Shown here one piece after another: positions 1 to 4,672 of a stretch of 5,963 nt of DNA; the first letter of the stretch is position 1, and each line of letters opens with the position of its first letter. Below the pieces are notes generated by a model. It did no database searches. It was given only the letters and a program-made list of their open reading frames with translations, and had not been told where the DNA came from. Source of the DNA: Nitrospinota bacterium (GTDB lineage: Bacteria > UBA8248 > JACPRG01); contig JASLXW010000167.1 in NCBI GenBank assembly GCA_030740135.1, positions 2,122-8,084 of the forward strand, given 5' to 3'. Both the position numbers and the translations under genes were made by a program.

Positions 1-907
1 ACATCCTCTGGGTCAGCGGGGACCCCGCTTCGTGGATAATGACCGACGGTCCGACGTCGAAGAAATACCGGCTGTGCTGGTTGGACCACGCCAGAATGCC
101 GAGGAGCTCGTTCCTCCACATCGCAAGAATGAAAATCACGCCCTGGAAAAGAACGGCCAGGATGGGAATCATCGCCCAATAACGAAAGCCGGATTCGCGG
201 ACGACCTCGCCCAGCCGGCCTTTCCAATCCCCGCCCTCCCGCCGGGCGCGGGCGACGAAGAAAAAAGCGACCACCAAAAGGGTGAAGGGAAACCCGTTGT
301 TGCTCATCACCTCCAGGGCGAGGGCCAGGGCGCTCCATATCGCCCACCGGCGGGCGCGCGTCTCGAAAAGCTTATCCACCGCCAGGAAGACGAGAACCTG
401 CGTCAGAAAAACAACCACCAAAGACTGCGGGGTCCGAGAATTGGCCACGTGCCAAGAAGCCAATCCCATAAAGAGTGCGGCCAAAAGGCCCGCCCGCACC
501 CCGAAGAATCGCCTCCCCAGCGCATAAACGGCGGCCAACCCCAGCAGACCCGCCAGGACAAATGGCAACACCAAAAGGAATTCCGAAATGCGAATCCCGA
601 ACAGCCTCAACAAGGAGAGATCGATGTAGAGGATCAAGGGGGCCGAGACGCCCCGGTAGAACAAAACGAGTTGAGCGAAAAAGTTCTCCAGGACGGTGTC
701 CCCTCCCAACCAGGGGGCAAGGGTGAGCCTGAAGCCGGCCATCAGGGAGGTCACCGGCATCTCGACAGCCGAGAAAACCTGATTGGCGCCCACCGTCCTG
801 AGGATGAACGCGCCCAGAAGGATTCCGCCGAGAATCAATCCGGGGCGGGCGCTTCCGGTCCGGGAGGCCCTCGCAGCCGCCCCGAGGTTTCCCTGTTGTC
901 CGGTCAT
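1..907 (-). CDS. GT39/ArnT-like multi-pass membrane glycosyltransferase, N-terminal 302 residues (runs off left edge)
   Basis: The minus strand is open from ATG at 907 to the window edge and encodes a strongly hydrophobic protein; the C-terminal part is missing. A basic N-terminus is followed by likely membrane spans near residues 23-40, 110-130, 134-152, 162-180, 187-200, 205-220 and 245-265. Two stretches recall PMT_2 (GT39/ArnT-type) transferases: APLILYIDLSLLRLFG (89-104), matching the family's PPLxYxLLxxxxxLFG signature after the first periplasmic loop, and FGVRAGLLAALFMGLASWHV (135-154) followed by NSR, matching the family's FGxRAGLLAALLLALSPxHVxYSR. The SRE/R element usual after that helix reads SRTPQ here. 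Family members transfer a sugar from a polyprenyl-phosphate donor to lipid, glycan or protein outside the cytoplasmic membrane. GGGAG lies five bases before the ATG. An in-frame TTG at about 1006 would add 33 hydrophilic residues and is less likely. The substrate is unknown. The divergent GT2 gene could supply the donor (inference). Confidence 0.8.
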   Translation of the reverse strand, partial: MTGQQGNLGAAARASRTGSARPGLILGGILLGAFILRTVGANQVFSAVEMPVTSLMAGFRLTLAPWLGGDTVLENFFAQLVLFYRGVSAPLILYIDLSLLRLFGIRISEFLLVLPFVLAGLLGLAAVYALGRRFFGVRAGLLAALFMGLASWHVANSRTPQSLVVVFLTQVLVFLAVDKLFETRARRWAIWSALALALEVMSNNGFPFTLLVVAFFFVARARREGGDWKGRLGEVVRESGFRYWAMIPILAVLFQGVIFILAMWRNELLGILAWSNQHSRYFFDVGPSVIIHEAGSPLTQRM

Positions 908-1064
908 GGTGTCTCCCGCGTCCGACCCAGCAGGCGCATCGTCAGCGGGTCCGATTTTCGACCCATCTTCATCGCTTCCCGTTTCTTTCGCGATCGCTCG
1001 ACGCAATCAAGCGGCCCGGCGTGATACGACGTCCCATTCCAAAAGTTGACTTACCCAAAGCCAT
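904..1064 (-). other. Divergent spacer with two short ORFs chained by ATGA overlaps
   Basis: Reading leftward, an ORF of 31 codons (ATG at 1064, TGA at 971-969) overlaps by ATGA an ORF of 22 codons (ATG at 972, second ATG at 966, TGA at 906-904). The second overlaps by ATGA the start of the membrane glycosyltransferase at 907. Both predicted peptides are basic and show no recognisable domain. The first has no ribosome binding site; the second has GGGAAG only two to three bases before its ATG. They might be leader peptides coupling translation into the large gene, or chance ORFs in a high-GC spacer. Most of this spacer is better treated as untranslated unless conservation is shown. Confidence 0.2.
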
Positions 1065-1074
1065 CCAATAAGAA
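1046..1074 (+). promoter_or_regulatory. Candidate sigma70-type promoter for the GT2 gene
   Basis: TTGACT (1046-1051) is five of six to the -35 consensus and is followed, after exactly 17 bases, by TAAGAA (1069-1074), a weak -10 with three of six matches. Transcription would start near 1080-1082. That leaves about 40 nt of leader before the ATG at 1122 and makes the in-frame GTG at 1080 an unlikely start. The weak -10 keeps confidence low. Confidence 0.35.
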
Positions 1075-1121
1075 AGGGTGTGAACCTGGCTCAAGATTCC
1101 CTCACATCCACAGGCGATTCC

Positions 1122-1817
1122 ATGGACCTATCCATCATCCTGCCCGCTTTGAATGAGGCGGGCAACCTTCCGGATTTATTGGAACAACTACAACGAACCC
1201 TGCCCAATCTCACGCCGAATTTCGAGATCCTCGTGGTGGACGGGGGTTCTTCCGACGAAACCACCGAGGTGGCGAAACGTTTCGGCGTCGATTGCTGGAC
1301 CCAAACCCGCCCGGGATTGACCCGCGCCATCTTTGAAGGCTTCTCCCGCGTCCGGGGGGCCTATGTGCTTACGATGGATGGAGATCATTCCCACGATCCC
1401 ATCTTTATCGAGAGACTCTGGGCAGACCGGAAAAACGCGGATGTTGTCATCGCTTCCCGCTATGTCCCCGGTGGAAAAGCCGAGATGCCTTTTTCCCGGT
1501 GGCTGTTGAGCCGCCTCCTGAACGGAACCTTCCGCACCTTGCTCTCCCTGCCGGTTCATGATCTCTCAAGCAATTTTCGCCTCTACCGGGCGGCGGCCCT
1601 CGAGAACATCGCGTGCAAGTCGCCCCATTATGACGGCCTCCTTGAGATTCTCGTCAGAATTCAGGCCGGGGGCGGGTCTATCCGTGAAGTTCCCTTCACC
1701 TACAAGCCGCGACTCCACGGCTCCTCAAAGGCGCGGATCGCCAAATTCGCCTGGCCCTACATCAAGACCCTGGTCCACATGTGGCGCCTTCGCCGCTCCA
1801 TTCCCTCAACGGACTAG
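1122..1817 (+). CDS. GT2 family glycosyltransferase, polyprenyl/dolichyl-phosphate mannose synthase type
   Basis: A 231-aa cytosolic-type GT-A glycosyltransferase. Visible motifs in order: the N-terminal nucleotide-binding strand and LPALNE (7-12); DGGSSDET (40-47), the DGSxDxT element binding the nucleotide sugar; DGDHSHDP (86-93), containing the metal-binding DxD; ASRYVPGG (111-118); HDLSSNFRLYR (146-156), the dolichyl-phosphate mannose synthase counterpart of HDxxSGFR; and YKPRLHGSSK (194-203), matching the basic RxxGxSK site. Such enzymes move mannose or glucose from a nucleotide sugar to polyprenyl phosphate on the cytoplasmic face. No C-terminal membrane helices are present, so this is the short soluble form of roughly 230-260 aa. 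The ATG at 1122 was chosen because the conserved fold begins immediately, AGG lies seven bases upstream, and the likely promoter ends near 1080. A GTG at 1080 would add 14 hydrophilic residues. The sugar is not readable from sequence. The divergent ArnT-like gene is a plausible user of the product. Confidence 0.92.
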   Translation: MDLSIILPALNEAGNLPDLLEQLQRTLPNLTPNFEILVVDGGSSDETTEVAKRFGVDCWTQTRPGLTRAIFEGFSRVRGAYVLTMDGDHSHDPIFIERLWADRKNADVVIASRYVPGGKAEMPFSRWLLSRLLNGTFRTLLSLPVHDLSSNFRLYRAAALENIACKSPHYDGLLEILVRIQAGGGSIREVPFTYKPRLHGSSKARIAKFAWPYIKTLVHMWRLRRSIPSTD

Positions 1818-1820
1818 AGA

Positions 1821-1901
1821 AGGCGGGCAAGATGCCCGCCCTACCTGTATTGAAAAAACCAGGTTTCCGCCGTCCGGTAGGCCGGGCATCTTGCCCGGCC
1901 G
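1821..1901. repeat. BIME-like pair of inverted palindromic units (GGGCAAGATGCCC type)
   Basis: Unit 1 is a perfect 8-bp stem, arms GGCGGGCA (1822-1829) and TGCCCGCC (1833-1840), with loop AGA. Unit 2 is a perfect 9-bp stem, arms GGCCGGGCA (1880-1888) and TGCCCGGCC (1892-1900), with loop TCT. The units are inverted with respect to each other. Unit 1 is followed by CTACC (1841-1845) and unit 2 is preceded by its complement GGTAG (1876-1880), so the homology extends beyond the palindrome. About 30 bp separate them, including AAACC-A-GGTTT (1857-1867). Two oppositely oriented palindromes between convergent genes is the classic arrangement of REP/BIME elements. It begins four bases after the GT2 stop codon and could act as a two-way terminator or mRNA stabiliser. 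The rest of the spacer to 2004 has only small hairpins (CCGCG/CGCGG at 1940-1952, CCTGA/TCAGG at 1960-1975) and no U-tract. Confidence 0.75.
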
Positions 1902-2004
1902 GAATCCGGGTGGGCCGGCCGCCGACTTCCCCTCTGACGCCGCGACACGCGGGCCTCCTCCTGAAATGACTCAGGGCGGCCATTCACCGTAGGTGGAGAC
2001 TTCT

Positions 2005-2544
2005 TTACGATCCGTTCTCTTCCCCGGCGGGGTCAATCACCCGGATGGCGTCCAGCTCCCGATACTGCTCGGCGCAATCCAGTCCGTATCCCACAACCCA
2101 TTTCGATCGAATGGTGTATCCGACATAATCCACATCGAACGCAACCTCGCGCATCTCCACCTTGTCCAGGAATACGGCGAATTTCAACGTGGCGGGTTCG
2201 TGGGCCAGCAACACCTCGCGGATCTTCTCCAGCGCATACCCGGTGTCCACGATGTCGTCCACAACCAGAACGTGGCGGTCTTTGACATCGCCCATCTCCT
2301 GGGTCAGGAGCTCCACATTGCCTTCACTGACGGTCCGCTCCCGATAGTTGGACGCAATCAAGCAGCCCAGCGTCACCCGGCGTCTCAAGGCCCGGATGAG
2401 ATCCGCCGTGAAAAACAGCGACCCCTTCATCACGGTGACGACGTGAAGGTCCCGGCCCTCGTAATCGGCGCGGATCAGATCGGACAACTCCTCCACCCGG
2501 CGCCGAATTTCTTCGACCGTAAACAGGGTCTCCTCCAACTTCAA
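2005..2544 (-). CDS. hpt: Hypoxanthine phosphoribosyltransferase
   Basis: This purine-salvage enzyme joins hypoxanthine (often also guanine) to PRPP to make IMP or GMP in the cytosol. From the TTG start it has 179 residues, the usual length for bacterial Hpt. Motifs: MKGS (39-42), the PPi-binding loop equivalent to LKGS; IASNYRERT (63-71), the flexible loop region with S-x-Y; VLVVDDIVDTG (92-102), the PRPP-binding signature, with D-D where many Hpt enzymes have E-D; FLDKVE (125-130), whose Lys contacts the purine; and KWVVGYGLDCAEQYREL (148-164), the C-terminal base-contacting segment. TTG at 2544 is preferred because GGAGG lies eight bases upstream and the product begins MKLEETLF, like family N-termini. 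In-frame alternatives are GTG 2550, GTG 2559, ATG 2607 and ATG 2667, which add residues with no family match. It converges on the GT2 gene. No clear promoter was found immediately upstream. Confidence 0.95.
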   Translation of the reverse strand: MKLEETLFTVEEIRRRVEELSDLIRADYEGRDLHVVTVMKGSLFFTADLIRALRRRVTLGCLIASNYRERTVSEGNVELLTQEMGDVKDRHVLVVDDIVDTGYALEKIREVLLAHEPATLKFAVFLDKVEMREVAFDVDYVGYTIRSKWVVGYGLDCAEQYRELDAIRVIDPAGEENGS

Positions 2545-2849
2545 TGACACCGCCTCCACACTCGGGAGATTTCCAGCCGCCGGGGTCCGACGGAATCGGG
2601 GGATCATCCAGCGCTTTGCATGATTGAAACCATGAGGGGCGCCCGCGGCCGGCGCCCACGTTCTCATTTCGCCGCGGGATGCGTCAGGCGGAATCGCCCA
2701 GGGTCAACGAATGAATCGCAAGGGGACGGGCGAACGCTTCCACGGCCTTACACGGAGGGAGAAGATACTTTTACGTCTGCCTCGGGCTTCGGTCTTTCCG
2801 TTTCACCGGACTCCAGACCTGGAGTGGAGTCGGGTCAAACCTCTGTCCC
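2545..2849. other. Gene-poor stretch upstream of hpt with a short inverted repeat
   Basis: No ORF here has a convincing family match or codon pattern. The hpt frame stays open up to ATG 2667 but gives a Pro/Arg/Ala-rich extension typical of non-coding high-GC DNA. A perfect 7-bp inverted repeat, ACTCCAG (2810-2816) and CTGGAGT (2819-2825), is seen, plus TGGAGTC (2825-2831), which can pair instead with GACTCCA (2809-2815). On the minus strand TTGACC (2838-2833) is a fair -35 element; 17 bases later stands TGGAGT, a poor -10 with three of six matches lying inside the inverted repeat. If used, it would give hpt a leader of over 250 nt. Evidence for regulation is weak. Confidence 0.3.
2553..2557 (-). 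promoter_or_regulatory. Ribosome binding site GGAGG that decides the hpt start
   Basis: On the minus strand GGAGG (2557-2553) is followed by eight bases and then TTG at 2544-2542. It overlaps the alternative GTG at 2559 and sits only two bases from the GTG at 2550, so neither can use it well. This favours the rare TTG start. Confidence 0.6.
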
Positions 2850-2963
2850 TCACCGGCCGCCAAACATCTGCCGAATCCGTTTCAGAAATTGCCCCGCGCG
2901 GTCCTGCCAGGCATCACGCGGCGGCCGATCGGCGCGCGTCCGCTGGGCGCTCTCATCGCTCAT
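2850..2963 (-). CDS. Possible 37-aa small protein directly downstream of the 99-aa gene
   Basis: ATG at 2963 opens a 37-codon ORF ending in TGA at 2852-2850. It begins one codon after the TGA of the 99-aa gene and in the same frame (TGA-CGC-ATG), so it could be translated by reinitiation or weak readthrough. A G-rich run lies seven to thirteen bases before the ATG as a possible ribosome binding site, inside the preceding gene. The product starts MSDESAQRTRADRPPRD, is polar and basic, and ends in a potentially amphipathic segment, WQDRAGQFLKRIRQMF (19-34). I recognise no family. It may be a small membrane- or partner-associated peptide, or a chance ORF. Its position and termination just before a non-coding stretch make a real gene possible. 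Confidence 0.35.
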   Translation of the reverse strand: MSDESAQRTRADRPPRDAWQDRAGQFLKRIRQMFGGR

Positions 2964-2966
2964 GCG

Positions 2967-3266
2967 TCAGCCCCCCCTTTTCTCTTTCACTCCGGCAATC
3001 TCGCGGTCCCGCTTCGCCGCCCACGCTTCTTTGTCTTTCAGGTGCTCCTCTCGCAGGGCCAGGACCGCGGCCTCCGCGGAAGCCGGATCGCCGGAGATCG
3101 CATCCCGCATCTTTCCCTCGATCATGATCTCGGCTTCGGCGACCTTCGCCCGGCACTCCGCTTCAATCTCCGCAATCCGTTTTTTCTGCGCTTCGGAAAG
3201 GCCGGCGCTCTCTTCCGAGACCAGCTTTTCCGTCTTTTCCATGGCCAATTCCAGGGCGCTCTTCAT
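2967..3266 (-). CDS. 99-aa charged helical protein of unknown function
   Basis: The product starts MKSALELAMEKTEKL and is almost entirely predicted helix, rich in Glu, Lys and Ala. Heptad-like stretches at about 23-57 (SEAQKKRIAEIEAECRAKVAEAEIMIE) and 62-95 suggest a coiled coil or helical hairpin; the SGDPAS segment (58-63) is the likely break between two helices. No signal peptide, membrane span or catalytic motif is visible. The start is well defined: GGAGGT (3278-3273) lies six bases before the ATG at 3266, and a promoter-like pair lies just upstream. The frame remains open upstream to 3566, but that extension is Pro/Arg-rich and ignores the ribosome binding site. The gene ends in A4G7 immediately before GCTGA. 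Indels in that G tract would alter only the last few residues, because both other frames stop within a few codons. I do not recognise the family well enough to name it. Confidence 0.78.
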   Translation of the reverse strand: MKSALELAMEKTEKLVSEESAGLSEAQKKRIAEIEAECRAKVAEAEIMIEGKMRDAISGDPASAEAAVLALREEHLKDKEAWAAKRDREIAGVKEKRGG

Positions 3267-3272
3267 TCTCCG

Positions 3273-3280
3273 ACCTCCCT
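3273..3280 (-). promoter_or_regulatory. Strong Shine-Dalgarno fixing the start of the 99-aa gene
   Basis: AGGGAGGT on the minus strand (3280-3273) is a near-perfect anti-16S complement six bases before ATG 3266. It is the strongest ribosome binding site in the window. Confidence 0.75.
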
Positions 3281-3307
3281 TCCGACACCGGCGGTTACAA
3301 GGCAGGC

Positions 3308-3337
3308 ATTCCACCACAACCGCGAAGCGCAGGTCAA
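3308..3337 (-). promoter_or_regulatory. Candidate sigma70-type promoter for the 99-aa gene
   Basis: On the minus strand TTGACC (3337-3332, five of six) is followed after 18 bases by TGGAAT (3313-3308, four of six). Transcription would start near 3301, giving a 5' leader of about 35 nt that includes the strong Shine-Dalgarno. Position and spacing both fit. Confidence 0.45.
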
Positions 3338-3444
3338 CATGCGCCGTCCCCCCAGCCCCCCATCGCGGGGCCGCCGCAACCGCGATTTCATCGGCGATCG
3401 AAGACCGGCGACCCTCACCCGGCGCAGGATGTCTCTTCTTAGAT

Positions 3445-3475
3445 TTGACTGTCTCGCCCGAATCCATTACATAAA
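3445..3475 (+). promoter_or_regulatory. Candidate sigma70-type promoter for the 299-aa gene
   Basis: TTGACT (3445-3450) is five of six to the -35 consensus. Two -10 candidates follow in an AT-rich patch: TACATA (3468-3473) at a 17-base spacing, or CATAAA (3470-3475) at 19. The patch is the most AT-rich part of this spacer. Transcription from near 3481 would give a leader of about 70 nt before GTG 3551. With the opposing promoter at 3308-3337 this makes 3267-3550 a divergent promoter region. It also holds a 7-bp inverted repeat, ATCGCGG (3362-3368) and CCGCGAT (3380-3386), of unknown role. Confidence 0.45.
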
Positions 3476-3550
3476 TATGAGTCGGGATGGGTGGCCGTGC
3501 CGGCCATTGCCTTGGCGCAAGCCAATCTGAACCAGAGAGGATGTTGATCC

Positions 3551-4450
3551 GTGGCCATCGAGGCAACCGTCACAGAAGATTTCACGGCTTTTACGCGGAT
3601 GAAAAAGGGGCAGGAGCCCCAAGGACACGAGTTCAAGAAAGGGGCCAAAGTTTCCCTGAGCCAAATCTGGAAGGGAGAGTTGTGCCTCATCAAGAACGAG
3701 GAAGGCAAGGTCTTCAACATCAAGAAGACCTTTCTCGAAAAAGATGTCTTCGACCAGAAGGTGGATGACGACAAGGGAAAAACCCGACGAAAGCGCGCCA
3801 ACGACATCCCCGATTACGCCGATCTTTCCGCGATGCGTCCCGACCTCGCAATGGAGCGGGGACTTGCGCCGCATCTCACCAAGGCCGTCGAACAGTCCCT
3901 GCTGTCGGGCTTCCGAAAATTCCTGGGCAGCCGGAGCGGGGCGACGCTGACCGTCGTCGTTCTCGTCCTGGCGATCTTCCTCGGCTGGCGGAACATTCAA
4001 AAGTCCCGCAACCGGACCCCCTTCGGCCTGCTGGCCGCCGCCGTGATCGAGCGCGGCGCGCTTCAAGAGCCCGGCCACTTCGAACCCAGCTATCACCAGC
4101 TCCGTTTGAATTTTGACGGTTCCAAATCGGAGGCCAAGGTGCATGACTCGCCCTGGGGCCGGCGAACCCTCACCCTGAAGATGCTCGGAAAGAAAACCGC
4201 CATCCTCGCAAGCGAACAGGAAGCGCGATGGCTGAACAACAAGGAATTCCGAAGCGCCTACTATGACGAATACGTTGATGTCGGAAGCAACGGAAAGGTC
4301 GACCAGGTCATACAGGTTCTGGAATTCCGGTCGGGCTCCAATCAGTTGGTGGGCGCTTATCGAAAGACGATTCGGCCCGATCGCGCGCACGAATCGCGTT
4401 ATCGTCAATCTATCCGCCGGATCCTCAAAACCCTCTTACAAAGCGGGTGA
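3551..4450 (+). CDS. Unrecognised 299-aa protein with one membrane span
   Basis: The start is GTG, two codons after an in-frame TGA, with GAGAGG (3535-3540) ten bases upstream; no earlier start is possible. Three parts can be seen. Residues 1-66 form a small, probably beta-rich module (EFKKGAKVSLSQIWKGELCLIKNEEGKVF, then a lysine-rich end) that in length and pattern recalls small SH3-like or KOW-like barrels, though I cannot assign it. Residues 67-130 are charged and probably flexible, with a basic KTRRKR patch (77-82). Residues 131-146 (ATLTVVVLVLAIFLGW) are the single membrane helix, flanked on both sides by basic residues. Residues 150-299 form a second soluble domain with alternating strands (TLTLKML, KKTAILAS, QVIQVLEFR) and a basic helical end. 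No catalytic motif is recognised. With no N-terminal signal, this is likely a single-pass inner-membrane protein. Codon use matches its neighbours, so it looks like a genuine gene. Confidence 0.85.
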   Translation: MAIEATVTEDFTAFTRMKKGQEPQGHEFKKGAKVSLSQIWKGELCLIKNEEGKVFNIKKTFLEKDVFDQKVDDDKGKTRRKRANDIPDYADLSAMRPDLAMERGLAPHLTKAVEQSLLSGFRKFLGSRSGATLTVVVLVLAIFLGWRNIQKSRNRTPFGLLAAAVIERGALQEPGHFEPSYHQLRLNFDGSKSEAKVHDSPWGRRTLTLKMLGKKTAILASEQEARWLNNKEFRSAYYDEYVDVGSNGKVDQVIQVLEFRSGSNQLVGAYRKTIRPDRAHESRYRQSIRRILKTLLQSG

Positions 4451-4507
4451 CGCGCACCCGTTCACCTGTCTCGGCCTCCCCGATGGGCCGTTCTTTATGG
4501 TCCGGTC

Positions 4508-4528
4508 CCCGGCGGTCCGGCTGCCGGG
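4508..4528 (+). terminator. GC-rich hairpin after the 299-aa gene, possible terminator without U-tract
   Basis: CCCGGCGG (4508-4515) pairs with CTGCCGGG (4521-4528) around loop TCCGG, an 8-bp stem with one G-T pair. It lies 58 bases after the stop codon at 4450. No run of T follows, so intrinsic termination is doubtful; it could instead protect an mRNA 3' end. The rest of 4451-4672 shows no ORF with a coding look and no clear promoter for the downstream transporter. Confidence 0.2.
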
Positions 4529-4662
4529 CCTGTCCCGGGCAATAAGGGGGGTGTCGCGCCCCGATCCCCTCCGTCGAGACGACCGACCCCCGAACCGGAC
4601 GCAGGCCGGCGAGACCCTTCGGCCGCCTGAAGCCATCGGATTTCCAGACGCCCATCCCGGCC

Positions 4663-4666
4663 GGAG
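4663..4666 (+). promoter_or_regulatory. GGAG ribosome binding site supporting a TTG start of the MFS gene
   Basis: GGAG lies six bases before TTG 4673, an ideal spacing, and no ATG lies near enough in frame to preserve the N-terminal region and first membrane helix. This supports the rare TTG start. Confidence 0.6.
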
Positions 4667-4672
4667 CCGACC

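Noticed and set aside
990..997. GCGATCGC octamer, identical to the cyanobacterial HIP1 palindrome.
   Set aside because: A single occurrence in 6 kb of GC-rich DNA is not evidence of the dense HIP1 repeat family.
32..1024. Plus-strand 330-codon ORF, the longest complete ORF in the left part.
   Set aside because: Its product is a Gln/Pro/Gly/Glu-rich polar sequence, the expected mirror of a hydrophobic gene on the other strand. The minus strand codes for a membrane protein with recognisable glycosyltransferase motifs over 1-907.
1080..1121. GTG 1080 as the start of the GT2 gene.
   Set aside because: It adds 14 polar residues before a domain that begins cleanly at 1122, and the likely transcription start falls at about the same base. 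It cannot be fully excluded, since AAAGGG lies just before it.
2620..3474. Plus-strand ORFs across 2620-3530, including one from 2711 with AGGG before its ATG.
   Set aside because: After the first tens of residues they become Arg/Pro/Ser-rich and run antisense to the 99-aa gene, which has a far better ribosome binding site and composition. The short start of the 2711 ORF is only mentioned as an open point.
3267..3566. N-terminal extension of the 99-aa protein to ATG 3566.
   Set aside because: It would bypass the strong GGAGGT, run through the likely promoters, and add a Pro/Arg/Trp-rich segment unlike the helical body.
3467..4408. Minus-strand 313-codon ORF opposite the 299-aa gene.
   Set aside because: The plus-strand frame has a ribosome binding site, a promoter-like region, a proper membrane helix and balanced composition; the minus frame has no start signal or motif.
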